From Prado023 sp963714995 (lineage in GTDB: Bacteria; Actinomycetota; Actinomycetes; S36-B12; CAIYMF01), in the NCBI GenBank assembly GCA_963714995.1, contig CAVQQP010000001.1, forward strand, positions 1 through 64,000: 64,000 nt of DNA, given 5' to 3'. Of the stretch, positions 8,082 through 15,976 are shown piece by piece; position 1 is the stretch's first letter; each line of letters begins with the position of its first letter. A program made the translations under genes and the position numbers. A model generated the notes under the pieces. It had not been told where the DNA came from, ran no database searches, and saw only the letters and a list, made by a program, of their open reading frames with translations.

Positions 8082-9287
8082 TCAGCGCAGCTTGTAGTCC
8101 TCCAGCAGGCGGCGGGCGATGATCATCTTCTGGATGTCCGCGGTGCCCTCGCCGATCATCAGCATCGGGGCCTCGCGGTACAGCCGCTCGATCTCGTACT
8201 CCTTGGCGTAGCCGTAGCCGCCGTGGATCCGGAACGAGTCCTCGACGACCTCCTTGCAGTACTCGCTCGCCAGGAACTTGGCCATGCCGGCCTCGAGGTC
8301 GTTGCGCTCGCCGGAGTCCTTCTTGCGGGCGGCGCGCACCATCATCTGGTGGGCGGCCTCGACCTTGACGGCCATCTCCGCGAGCCGGAACGCCACGGCC
8401 TGGTGCTCGGCGATCGCCTTGCCGAACGTGTGCCGCTGCTGGGCGTACTCGACGCCGAGCTCGAAGGCGCGCGCCGACAGCCCGCACGCGCGCGCGGCCA
8501 CGTTCACGCGGCCCACCTCGACGCCGTCCATCATCTGGTAGAAGCCCTTGCCGGGGACCCCGCCGAGCAGGTCGTCGGCGCCGAGCTGGAACTCGTCCAT
8601 GATCAGCTCGGTGGTGTCCACGCCCTTGTAGCCCATCTTGGCGATCTTGCCCGGGATGCTCAGGCCGGGCAGGACCTCGCCGAATCCCGCCGGCTTCTCG
8701 ATGAGGAACGTCGACATCTTCTTGTAGACGCTCGCGCCCTCGGGGGCGTCGGTGTCGGTGCGGACCAGCACCGCGACCAGCGTGGACGATCCGCCGTTGG
8801 TCAGCCACATCTTCTGGCCGTTGAGCGTGTAGCCGCCGTCGGCGTTCGGCACGGCCTTCGAGGTGATCGCCGCGACGTCGGACCCGCAGTGCGGCTCGGA
8901 CATCGAGAACGCCCCGCGCACCTCGCCGGTGGCCATCCGCGGCAGGTACTTCGCCTTCTGCTCGTCGGTGCCGTGCTGCATGATCATGTACGCCACGATG
9001 AAGTGGGTGTTCACGATGCCGCTGACGCTCATCCAGCCGCGCGCGATCTCCTCGACGCACAGCGCGTAGGTCAGCAGCGACTCGCCCAGGCCGCCGTACT
9101 CCTCGGGGATCATCAGGCCGAAGATCCCCATCTCCTTCATGCCCTCGACGATCGCGGTCGGGTACTCGTCGGCGTGCTCGAGCTCCTGGGCGACCGGGAT
9201 GATCTCGTTGTCCACGAACTCCTTGACCGCCGCGAGGATCTCGGTCTGCACCTCGGTCAGGCCCTCAGTCTGCGCCAGGCGTGGCAT
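8082..9287 (-). CDS. Acyl-CoA dehydrogenase, candidate methylsuccinyl-CoA dehydrogenase-type
   Basis: The 401-residue protein has the full acyl-CoA dehydrogenase fold. It shows FAD/substrate motifs FSMSEPHCGSD and MWLTNGG, the QRHTFGKAIAEHQA segment, and the C-terminal YREAPMLMIGEGTADIQ carrying the expected catalytic region. From memory it closely resembles the acyl-CoA dehydrogenase encoded with crotonyl-CoA carboxylase/reductase and MeaA in streptomycetes, which would make it an ethylmalonyl-CoA pathway enzyme. That is an inference supported by the malyl-CoA lyase-like pair 1.5 kb away. The start at 9287 has a strong GAGGAGG site. A palindrome at 9316-9327 suggests repression by a dimeric regulator. 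Confidence 0.9.
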   Translation of the reverse strand: MPRLAQTEGLTEVQTEILAAVKEFVDNEIIPVAQELEHADEYPTAIVEGMKEMGIFGLMIPEEYGGLGESLLTYALCVEEIARGWMSVSGIVNTHFIVAYMIMQHGTDEQKAKYLPRMATGEVRGAFSMSEPHCGSDVAAITSKAVPNADGGYTLNGQKMWLTNGGSSTLVAVLVRTDTDAPEGASVYKKMSTFLIEKPAGFGEVLPGLSIPGKIAKMGYKGVDTTELIMDEFQLGADDLLGGVPGKGFYQMMDGVEVGRVNVAARACGLSARAFELGVEYAQQRHTFGKAIAEHQAVAFRLAEMAVKVEAAHQMMVRAARKKDSGERNDLEAGMAKFLASEYCKEVVEDSFRIHGGYGYAKEYEIERLYREAPMLMIGEGTADIQKMIIARRLLEDYKLR

Positions 9288-9315
9288 GGTTCCTCCTCGA
9301 TCGACGGGGGTTTGT

Positions 9316-9327
9316 TACTGGCCAGTA
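9316..9327. promoter_or_regulatory. Palindromic operator candidate TACTGGCCAGTA
   Basis: A perfect 12-bp palindrome lies 28 nt upstream of the acyl-CoA dehydrogenase start, where a TetR- or MarR-type repressor would block transcription. No regulator gene adjoins it, so the cognate protein is unknown. Confidence 0.5.
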
Positions 9328-9491
9328 TCTCCCGCGCCATGGGCGATCTGCACGCCGGGGCCGCCGGTGCGCCCAGGTGCCTGCCGGCGGGTCGCTCAAC
9401 GGCGTCGGGGCGCCACCTCGGCCACCCCGGAGGCGCCGCAGGGCACGCCGCCACGCCCTGCCGCGTCATCGGGCCGCCAGGCGGTGGCAGG

Positions 9492-10442
9492 ATGAGTGCC
9501 GTGCATGACGGCCAGCCGGATCTGTCCAGGTATGCGTGGCTGTCGATCGCCACGGGGATCGTCGTGTTCGGCCTCAAGCTGCTCGCGTACTTCCTGACCG
9601 GCTCGATCGGCCTGCTGTCCGACGCTATGGAGTCGACGGTCAACATCGTGGCCGCGTTCGTCGCGCTCGTGGCGCTGAAGGCCGCCTCCAAGCCCGGCGA
9701 CGCGCGCCACCACTTCGGCCTGAGCAAGGCCGAGTACTTCTCGGCACTGTTCGAGGGCCTCATGATCCTCATCGCCGCCGGGCTGATCATGTTCACCGCC
9801 ATCCCCCGACTGCTCGACCCCCAGCCTCTCGAGGACCTGGGGATCGGCCTGACCATCTCGGCGCTCGCCTCGGCGCTGAACTTCGCGGTCGCCACGATCC
9901 TCATGCGGGCCGGGCTCAAGCACCGCTCGATCGTGCTCCAGGCGGACTCCAAGCACCTGATGACCGACGTGTGGACCTCCGGCGGCGTCATCGTCGCGGT
10001 GCTGCTCGTCGGCTGGACCGGGTGGCTGCGCCTCGACCCGCTGATCGCCATGGCGGTCGCGCTGAACATCGTGTTCGCCGGGCTCAAGCTCATCGGCAGC
10101 TCCGCGATGGGCCTGCTCGACGCGGCCCTTCCCGAGGAGGAGAACGCGCTGGTCGTCGAGGTCCTGCGGCGCCACCAGACCGAGTCGGTGCGCTTCCACG
10201 CGCTGCAGACCCGGGAGTCCGGGCGCCAGCGCTTCGTCTCGATGCACGTGCTCGTCCCCGGGGCGTGGTCGGTGCAGCAGGGGCACGACCTGCTCGAGAC
10301 GGTCGAGGAGGAGATCCGCCACGTGCTGCCCGACACCGTCATCAGCACCCACCTGGAGCCCATCGAGGACCCGCGGGCGTGGGACGACCAACCGCCCGGC
10401 GGCGTCGCCATCCCCGCCGACGACCACTGGAACGACGCCTGA
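9492..10442 (+). CDS. Cation diffusion facilitator (CDF) family metal exporter
   Basis: The 316-residue protein has about six membrane segments followed by a cytoplasmic domain, the CDF layout. Metal-site motifs are visible: LLSDAMES in segment 2 and KHLMTDVW in segment 5, each with the conserved Asp, while the HxxxD partner position in segment 2 is S-D. The C-terminal domain (about residues 205-290) reads RFHALQTRESGRQRFVSMHVLVPG, the dimerising fold seen in this family. It probably exports Zn, Mn or Fe in exchange for protons; the metal cannot be told. The start is the ATG at 9492; a GTG at 9501 is an alternative. It is divergent from the acyl-CoA dehydrogenase gene. Confidence 0.9.
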   Translation: MSAVHDGQPDLSRYAWLSIATGIVVFGLKLLAYFLTGSIGLLSDAMESTVNIVAAFVALVALKAASKPGDARHHFGLSKAEYFSALFEGLMILIAAGLIMFTAIPRLLDPQPLEDLGIGLTISALASALNFAVATILMRAGLKHRSIVLQADSKHLMTDVWTSGGVIVAVLLVGWTGWLRLDPLIAMAVALNIVFAGLKLIGSSAMGLLDAALPEEENALVVEVLRRHQTESVRFHALQTRESGRQRFVSMHVLVPGAWSVQQGHDLLETVEEEIRHVLPDTVISTHLEPIEDPRAWDDQPPGGVAIPADDHWNDA

Positions 10443-10474
10443 GCCCACGAGGCTCAGGCTGGGCCGGCGAGGCG

Positions 10475-10607
10475 AACCTCGCGCCCGTTGGCGTCGAACC
10501 GCTTCGCCCCGCGGCTGAGACCGAACGCCCCTGCCCAACCTCGCGCCCGTTCCCGTTGCATGGCCTGACATAACGGCAGCCCGTTCAACGCGAACCCCCG
10601 CGTGGTC
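10475..10607. repeat. Family D intergenic repeat (F-F-R)
   Basis: Two forward units beginning AACCTCGCGCCCGTT (10475-10498 and 10537-10560) are followed by a degenerate inverted unit TTCAACGCGAAC...GTGGTC (10584-10607). The same unit occurs at 22063-22308. It lies between two codirectional genes (CDF and malyl-CoA lyase-like). The rest of the 10443-10727 gap shows nothing else. Confidence 0.65.
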
Positions 10608-10727
10608 GCCGTACAGCGCTCCCCACCGTCGCCGGATCGACCGGAACACCCGCGAGGATTCCTGCCACCCCGACGCTGGCGCCCCCTCTCGGCGGCACCC
10701 CGGAAACGCCGTGCGGTCGGCACTTGC

Positions 10728-10733
10728 TACCGT
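10728..10733 (+). promoter_or_regulatory. -10 box of the malyl-CoA lyase-like pair
   Basis: TACCGT ends 7 nt before the ATG at 10741; leaderless layout. Confidence 0.5.
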
Positions 10734-10740
10734 GCCGAGT

Positions 10741-11814
10741 ATGCCTTCCACCAAGAGCCCCAGGGACTTCTTCCGACCGCTGGCCGTCGGCGCCCCCGCG
10801 CCGCTGACCGAGATCCCCGCGCGCCCCTCGCGCGCGATCCACTTCTTCGACCCGAGCAACGAGAAGATGGCCGCCAAGGTGCCGGCGATGGTCGGCACCG
10901 TCGACGTCCTGCTCGGCAACCTCGAGGACGCCGTCAAGGCCGATCGCAAGGTCGCCGCCCGCGAGGGGCTGGTGCGGATCGCCCAGGAGACCGACTTCGG
11001 CCCGACCCAGCTGTGGACGCGGATCAACTCCCTGGACAGCCCGTGGGTGCTCGACGACCTGACCACGCTCGTGCCCGCGATCGGGCACAAGCTCGACGTG
11101 ATCATGGTCCCGAAGGTGCAGGGCGCTGAGGACATCCACTACGTCGACCGCCTGCTCGCCCAGCTCGAGGCGAAGGCCGGCCTGACCCGCCCGATCCTGA
11201 TCCACGCGATCCTCGAGACCGCGCGCGGGGTGGCCAGCGTCGAGGAGATCTGCGGGGCGTCGCCGCGCATGCAGGGCCTGTCCCTGGGCCCGGCCGACCT
11301 GGCCGCCGACCGGCGGATGAAGACCACGCGCGTCGGCGGCGGGCACCCGGGCTACCTGGTCCGGGCCGACGCGGTCGACGGCGACATCGAGGGTCCGCGC
11401 GCGATCTTCCAGCAGGACCTGTGGCACTACACGATCGCCCGGATGGTCGACGCCTGCGCGACGCACGGCATCTACCCCTACTACGGCCCGTTCGGCGACA
11501 TCACCGACGTGGTCGCGTGTGAGGACCAGTTCCGCAACGCGTTCCTGCTCGGCTGCGTGGGCACGTGGACGCTGCACCCGAAGCAGATCGCGATCGCCAA
11601 CCGGGTGTTCGCCCCGAGCGTGGCCGACATCCGGCACGCCCGGCGCGTGGTCGAGGCGATGGGCGACGGCACCGGCGCGGTGATGCTCGACGGCAAGATG
11701 GAGGACGACGCGTCGCTCAAGCAGTGCCTGGTGATGGTCAAGCTCGCCGAGCAGCTCGCGGAGATCGACCCCGAGCTGCGCGCGGCCTACGACGCGATCG
11801 AGGTGTCCGCATGA
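10741..11814 (+). CDS. mcl: Malyl-CoA / beta-methylmalyl-CoA / citramalyl-CoA lyase (HpcH/HpaI-CitE superfamily)
   Basis: At 357 residues this is longer than ordinary CitE proteins. It resembles, from memory, the Chloroflexus-type multifunctional malyl-CoA lyase over its whole length: N-terminal FFRPLAVGAPAPLTEIP, LLGNLEDAV, SPWVLDDL, KLDVIMVPKV, ILIHAILETA, LSLGPADLAADR, MKTTRVGGGHPGY, QQDLWHYTIARMVD and YGPFGDI. The Mg-binding Glu of the HAILETA strand and the Asp of GPADLA are present. The enzyme reversibly condenses acetyl- or propionyl-CoA with glyoxylate in the ethylmalonyl-CoA pathway or 3-hydroxypropionate cycle. Its stop overlaps the start of the next CitE-like gene (ATGA), which indicates a coupled pair. 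Confidence 0.85.
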   Translation: MPSTKSPRDFFRPLAVGAPAPLTEIPARPSRAIHFFDPSNEKMAAKVPAMVGTVDVLLGNLEDAVKADRKVAAREGLVRIAQETDFGPTQLWTRINSLDSPWVLDDLTTLVPAIGHKLDVIMVPKVQGAEDIHYVDRLLAQLEAKAGLTRPILIHAILETARGVASVEEICGASPRMQGLSLGPADLAADRRMKTTRVGGGHPGYLVRADAVDGDIEGPRAIFQQDLWHYTIARMVDACATHGIYPYYGPFGDITDVVACEDQFRNAFLLGCVGTWTLHPKQIAIANRVFAPSVADIRHARRVVEAMGDGTGAVMLDGKMEDDASLKQCLVMVKLAEQLAEIDPELRAAYDAIEVSA

Positions 11815-12677
11815 GCACGTTCCGGCCTCGGCGGTCCGTCCTGTACATGCCCTCGTCGAATGAGCGCGCCCTGGAGAAGGCCAAGACCATCCCGTGCGAC
11901 GGGCTGATCCTCGACCTCGAGGACGCCGTCGCGCCCGACGCCAAGCCCGCCGCCCGCGACGCCGCGTGCGCCGCGGTGCAGTCCGGTGAGTACGGCCGGC
12001 GCGAGCTGACCATCCGGATCAACGGCGCCGACACCGAGTGGCACGAGGCGGACATGGCCGCGGCGTGCGCCGCCGGTCCGGACGCGATCGTGGTGCCGAA
12101 GGTGGACTCCGCCGACGCCGTCCGGGCGCTCGTCGCCGCCATGGAGAGGCACGGCGCTCCCGAGCGCACGACGCTGTGGGCGATGGTCGAGACGCCGGTC
12201 GCGATGCTGGACGCGCGGGCGATCGCCGCGGCCTCCGACCGGCTGTCCGTGCTGGTCATGGGGACCAACGACCTGGCCAAGGAGCTGTACGCCGAGCACG
12301 TCCCCGGGCGCCAGCCGCTGCTGACCGGGCTGGGCCTGGCGCTGCTCGCCGCCCGCGCCACCGGCAAGGTCATCATCGACGGCGTCTACAACGACGTGAA
12401 GAACGCCGAGGGGTTCGCCGCCGAGTGCGCCCAGGGCCGCGAGATGGGCTTCGACGGCAAGACGCTGATCCACCCGGGCCAGGTCGAGGTCGCCAACGAG
12501 GCGTTCGCACCGTCGGCGAAGGCCGTCGAGGACGCGCGCGGGATCCTGGCCGCCTGGGAGGCCGGACGCGGGTCGGGCGTGGTCACGTACAACGGCCGGA
12601 TGATCGAGAACCTCCACGTCGCCTCCGCCGAGCGCACGCTGTCGATCCACGACGCGATCCAAGCGCTGGAGGCCTGA
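11811..12677 (+). CDS. mcl2: CitE-like protein, probable (3S)-malyl-CoA thioesterase
   Basis: The 288-residue protein is a standard-length CitE/HpcH TIM barrel with RSVLYMPSSNERALEKA, GLILDLEDAV, DAIVVPKV, WAMVETPVAML (Mg-ligand Glu), VMGTNDLAKEL and MGFDGKTLIHP. From memory it matches the Rhodobacter Mcl2 type, which hydrolyses malyl-CoA to malate and CoA, including the IIDGVYNDVKN and MIENLHV segments. With the upstream lyase it would convert acetyl-CoA plus glyoxylate to malate in two steps, replacing malate synthase. The ATG overlaps the upstream stop by 4 nt. The thioesterase role is inferred from resemblance; human CLYBL-type citramalyl-CoA lyase is the main alternative. Confidence 0.82.
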   Translation: MSTFRPRRSVLYMPSSNERALEKAKTIPCDGLILDLEDAVAPDAKPAARDAACAAVQSGEYGRRELTIRINGADTEWHEADMAAACAAGPDAIVVPKVDSADAVRALVAAMERHGAPERTTLWAMVETPVAMLDARAIAAASDRLSVLVMGTNDLAKELYAEHVPGRQPLLTGLGLALLAARATGKVIIDGVYNDVKNAEGFAAECAQGREMGFDGKTLIHPGQVEVANEAFAPSAKAVEDARGILAAWEAGRGSGVVTYNGRMIENLHVASAERTLSIHDAIQALEA

Positions 12678-12743
12678 ACAGGCGGTCCAACGCGCGCCGC
12701 AGAGTCCCGCGCCCCGCGGAGTCCCGCGCCCTGGCTGAGTCCC

Positions 12744-12830
12744 GCAGACCCTCCAGGAACGTTCAGACCCTCCTGTCTGGCCGGGAGGGTCTGAACCGTC
12801 CGGGAGGGTCTGTACCTCAGTGGAGGGTTT
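12744..12830. repeat. Family C intergenic repeat (F-F-R-R-R)
   Basis: Between convergent genes lie GCAGACCCTCC (12744-12754) and TTCAGACCCTCC (12762-12773), followed by GGGAGGGTCTGAA (12783-12795), GGGAGGGTCTGTA (12802-12814) and a partial GGAGGGTTT (12822-12830). Inner and outer pairs can form nested stems. Just upstream GAGTCCCGC occurs three times (about 12702-12745). The same family occurs at 30532-30603. Confidence 0.8.
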
Positions 12831-12872
12831 GCGCCGCGAGGGGCCGCGGGGCCGGCGAGGGCCGCCGCCACC

Positions 12873-13802
12873 TCAGGCGGGTGGGGTCTCGCTGGGCGGG
12901 TCGGTGGCGCGGGTGGTGGTGCTGATCACCAGGGCGATGCCGATGAACAGCAGGACGACCGCCGGGATCACGGCCGCCGGCGGGATCTGCCCCAACCACG
13001 CGGCGGCGATGAGCGTGGAGCCGGGCATCTCCAGCAGGATCGCCAGCGAGACGACGGTCGCCGAGGTCGTGGCCAGGACGCGGTTGACGACCGAGTGCCC
13101 GAGCAGCTGCGCGCCGAGGGTGATGGCCAGGATCAGCAGCCAGTCCCGGGTGGAGAACCCCACGAGCGGCACCCGCAGCACCAGGACGAGTCCGAGCAGC
13201 GCGACGGCGGCCACCCCGTAGCAGGTCATCGTGTAGGTCGGGGTCGTGGTGGTCGCGCGGACCTTCTCGCCGACGGTCACGTAGAGGGCGGCGAGCACCG
13301 CCCCGGCCAGGGCCAGCCCGTCGCCGATCAGGGCGCGGGGCGTCAGCGCGAAGTCGATCCCGGTGAGGACCAGCACGCCCACCAGGGCGATGGCGATCCC
13401 GATCCACGCCGTCCGGTCGATCTGCACGCCGCGCCGCCGGGCGATCAGCGCCGCCCACACCGGCTGCGTGGCCACCAGCGCGGTCGACGACGCCACGGTC
13501 GTGAACCGCAGGCTCGGCACCCACGTGGCGAAGTGCGCCCCGAGCAGCAGCCCGGACAGCGCCATCAACCGCCACTGCGCCCCGCTCAGCGCCCGGACCT
13601 CGGCGCGGTGCCGCCACGCGACCCACCCGGACGTCGCGGCCGAGCCCAGGGCCGTGCGCCAGAACGCGATCGCGAGCGCCGGGGCGGTGCACGCGGCGAT
13701 GAGCGGTCCGGACGTCGAGATCGCCAGGACCGCCACCGCGAGCAGCGCGATGTCCGTGCCGGGGGGCCGGGACAGCGTCGCGGGGGCGGGGGTGGCGCTC
13801 AC
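12873..13802 (-). CDS. EamA/DMT-family transporter
   Basis: The 309-residue protein is almost entirely hydrophobic with about ten membrane segments in two homologous halves, as in the drug/metabolite transporter superfamily. Each half has the EamA pattern: a half-ending such as TTVASSTALVATQPVWAALIARR in the first and TTSATVVSLAILLEMPGSTLIAA in the second. The substrate cannot be predicted; amino acids or metabolites are typical. The start is a GTG at 13802 with TAGGGT 7 nt upstream on the minus strand. It is divergent from the MgtE-N gene across a perfect hairpin, and convergent with the CitE pair. Confidence 0.88.
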   Translation of the reverse strand: MSATPAPATLSRPPGTDIALLAVAVLAISTSGPLIAACTAPALAIAFWRTALGSAATSGWVAWRHRAEVRALSGAQWRLMALSGLLLGAHFATWVPSLRFTTVASSTALVATQPVWAALIARRRGVQIDRTAWIGIAIALVGVLVLTGIDFALTPRALIGDGLALAGAVLAALYVTVGEKVRATTTTPTYTMTCYGVAAVALLGLVLVLRVPLVGFSTRDWLLILAITLGAQLLGHSVVNRVLATTSATVVSLAILLEMPGSTLIAAAWLGQIPPAAVIPAVVLLFIGIALVISTTTRATDPPSETPPA

Positions 13803-13809
13803 CTGCAGG

Positions 13810-13815
13810 ACCCTA
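13810..13815 (-). promoter_or_regulatory. -10 box of the EamA transporter gene (leaderless layout)
   Basis: Minus-strand TAGGGT ends 7 nt before the GTG at 13802. Confidence 0.45.
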
Positions 13816-13822
13816 CGCGGTT

Positions 13823-13869
13823 GCTGGTAGTCGATTCGGTCGATCCAATCGACCGAATCGACTACCAGC
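13823..13869. repeat. Perfect 22-bp inverted repeat with a 3-nt loop in a divergent promoter region
   Basis: The arm at 13823-13844 (beginning GCTGGTAGTCGATTCGG) is repeated inverted at 13848-13869. It lies between divergent start codons, so it cannot be a terminator for either gene. It could be a large operator, an upstream attenuator, or a mobile repeat. It shares GTCGATTC with the hairpin at 7922. Confidence 0.75.
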
Positions 13870-13952
13870 TCCGCAGATGACCCCGGCGGGCTCCGGCGGC
13901 GGACCTCGGGTGCCCACGTGGGTCGCTGCCCGCCGGGGGCCGTCGGCGGCAG

Positions 13953-13958
13953 TAGCCT
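13953..13958 (+). promoter_or_regulatory. -10 box of the MgtE-N/CBS gene (leaderless layout)
   Basis: TAGCCT ends 7 nt before the GTG at 13966. Confidence 0.5.
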
Positions 13959-13965
13959 CAGCGCT

Positions 13966-15237
13966 GTGACGGCTGGCAGCAGCGCGCGCGTCTACGTGTC
14001 GCACCTGTCCGGGATCGGCGTCTTCGACCCGGCCGGTGACACGTTGGGCAAGGTGCGCGACCTCGTGGTGGTGCTGCGCCATGACCGCGAGCCGCCCCGG
14101 GTCCTGGGCCTGGTGATGGAGGTGCAGCGCCGGCGGATCTTCCTGCCGATGACGCGGGTCACCACCATCGACGCCGGGCAGGTCGTGGTCAACGCCCGCC
14201 TGGACCTGCGCCGCTTCCAGCAGCGTCCCGGGGAGACCCTGGTGATCGGCGAGCTGCTCGACCGGCGGGTCACCATCGGCACCGACGACCAGCCCGCGAC
14301 GATCGTCGACGCGGCCATCGAGCAGGACCGCAACCGCGACTGGCGGATCACCCGGCTGCACGTCACCCGGGTGCTGCGTGGGTTCCGGCGCCGCGGCGAG
14401 GCCACGACGCTGCCGTGGTCGGAGGTGCGCGGGCTCTCCGTCGGCGGGACGCCCGAGGAGCAGGGCGTGGACAGCCTGCTGGCGATCATCGACACGCTGC
14501 GCCCGGCCGACCTCGCCAACGTCCTGCAGGACCTGCCGGGCAAGCGCCGCCTCGAGGTGGCCCGCAACCTCGAGGACGAGCGCCTCGCCGACGTCCTGGA
14601 GGAGCTGCCCGAGGACGACCGGGTCCAGATCCTCACCGACCTGGGCCTGGAGCGGGCCGCCGACATCCTCGAGCTGATGGAACCCGACGACGCCGCCGAC
14701 CTGCTCTCGGAGGTGACCCCCGAGCAGGCCGCCGAGTTCCTCCAGGAGATGGAGCCCGACGAGGCCGAGGACCTGCGTCGGCTGCTGTCCTACGGCGAGC
14801 TCACGGCCGGCGGCATGATGAACCCCGAGCCGATCATGCTGCTGCCCGACGCCACCGTGGCCGAGGCCCTGGCGCGCGTCCGCAGCCCGGAGGTCTCCCC
14901 GTCGCTGGCCGCCCAGGTGTACGTGGTCCGTGCGCCGCTGGACACCCCGTCGGGGAAGTTCCTGGGCGTCGCGCACTTCCAGCGCCTGCTGCGCGAGCCG
15001 CCCTCGAAGCTGGTGTCGGCAGTGATCGACAACGCGCTGGAGCCGGTCGGGCCCCTGGCCCCGCTGTCGACGGTCACGCGGTACTTCGCGACCTACAACC
15101 TCGTCGCACTCCCGGTCGTCGACGAGCTCGACCGCCTGCTCGGGGCGGTGACGGTCGACGACGTCATCGACCACATGCTGCCCGACGACTGGCGCGACCT
15201 GGACTCCGAGCCCGACGACGCGGACGAGGAGGAGTAG
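13966..15237 (+). CDS. MgtE N-domain / CBS-domain protein (cytosolic Mg-sensor-like, no transporter domain)
   Basis: The 423-residue protein starts with a PRC-barrel-like region (about residues 1-150). It is followed by MgtE-N helical repeats with LADVLEELPEDDRVQIL, AADILELMEPDDAADLL and AEFLQEMEPDEAEDLRRLL, and then paired CBS motifs (GGMMNPEPIMLLPDATVAEAL; LVALPVVDELDRLLGAVTVDDV). The MgtE membrane pore domain is absent, so this is the soluble actinobacterial version, presumably sensing Mg or adenine nucleotides. It is followed after 3 nt by a DUF1003 membrane protein, its usual partner, and both are probably translated from one mRNA. The GTG start is supported by the TAGCCT box. Confidence 0.88.
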   Translation: MTAGSSARVYVSHLSGIGVFDPAGDTLGKVRDLVVVLRHDREPPRVLGLVMEVQRRRIFLPMTRVTTIDAGQVVVNARLDLRRFQQRPGETLVIGELLDRRVTIGTDDQPATIVDAAIEQDRNRDWRITRLHVTRVLRGFRRRGEATTLPWSEVRGLSVGGTPEEQGVDSLLAIIDTLRPADLANVLQDLPGKRRLEVARNLEDERLADVLEELPEDDRVQILTDLGLERAADILELMEPDDAADLLSEVTPEQAAEFLQEMEPDEAEDLRRLLSYGELTAGGMMNPEPIMLLPDATVAEALARVRSPEVSPSLAAQVYVVRAPLDTPSGKFLGVAHFQRLLREPPSKLVSAVIDNALEPVGPLAPLSTVTRYFATYNLVALPVVDELDRLLGAVTVDDVIDHMLPDDWRDLDSEPDDADEEE

Positions 15238-15240
15238 GCC

Positions 15241-15852
15241 ATGGCCCGCGCCTCCTCCCGGTCGGCACGCATGGACCAGCCGCGCGACCGCTCGCGCACG
15301 CTCCGGCCCGACTACGACCCGGAGCTGTTCGGCCGGCTGAGCGAGCGGGTCGCGCGGTTCATCGGGTCCGCGCGGTTCATCGGCTGGATGACGGCCTTCG
15401 TGATCGCCTGGGTCCTGTGGAACACGCTGGCCCCGGACGACCTGCGCTTCGACCCGTTCCCGTTCATCTTCCTGACCCTCATGCTCTCGCTGCAGGCGTC
15501 CTACGCCGCACCCCTGATCCTGCTCGCGCAGAACCGCCAGGCCGACCGCGACCGCGTGCAGTACCAGGAGGACCGCAACCTCACCGAGCGGCTGGTCGCC
15601 GACACCGAGTACCTGACCCGCGAGATCGCCTCGGTCCGGATCGCCACGGGCGAGCTCGCGACCCGCGACTTCCTGCGCGGCGAGGTCCGCGACCTCGCCG
15701 ACGAGCTGACCGCCCTGCTGGCCGGCGAGGCTGCGCCGGCGTCGGCCCAGGGCGCGTCGGCCCAGGGCGCGGGCCAGAGTGCCCGCCCGGCCGGGGATTC
15801 CGGCGTCGGCCAGGGCGCGGGGGCCGTCCGACGCGAGGGCGACGGCGCCTGA
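15241..15852 (+). CDS. DUF1003 family membrane protein
   Basis: The 203-residue protein has two adjacent membrane helices (about residues 45-65 and 72-95), the second being the DUF1003 signature FDPFPFIFLTLMLSLQASYAAPLILLAQNRQ. A charged cytoplasmic tail with DRVQYQEDRNLTERLVADTEYL follows. The last 50 residues are Ala/Gly/Gln-rich with ASAQGA repeats. The function is unknown; the gene follows the MgtE-N/CBS protein in many actinobacteria and the two are thought to work together. Only 3 nt separate the two genes. Confidence 0.9.
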   Translation: MARASSRSARMDQPRDRSRTLRPDYDPELFGRLSERVARFIGSARFIGWMTAFVIAWVLWNTLAPDDLRFDPFPFIFLTLMLSLQASYAAPLILLAQNRQADRDRVQYQEDRNLTERLVADTEYLTREIASVRIATGELATRDFLRGEVRDLADELTALLAGEAAPASAQGASAQGAGQSARPAGDSGVGQGAGAVRREGDGA

Positions 15853-15937
15853 GAACGCTCTCCCCTGAGGCCGCACGAGGATGCCCGACGGCCGCTTCGG
15901 GCGGGCGCATAGGTGCCGGAGCCATCGGCACGGACTA

Positions 15938-15943
15938 ATCTGG
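15938..15943 (+). promoter_or_regulatory. -10 box of the glycogen phosphorylase gene
   Basis: TAATCT lies 33 nt before the ATG at 15977, and GGAG at 15968-15971 provides a ribosome-binding site, so this mRNA is leadered. Confidence 0.4.
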
Positions 15944-15976
15944 GCCTCGTTCCGCCCACCAACTCCTGGAGCGACG

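Noticed and set aside
12873..13802. Riboswitch upstream of the EamA or MgtE-N genes
   Set aside because: Both genes look leaderless, and the hairpin between them lies upstream of the apparent transcription starts.
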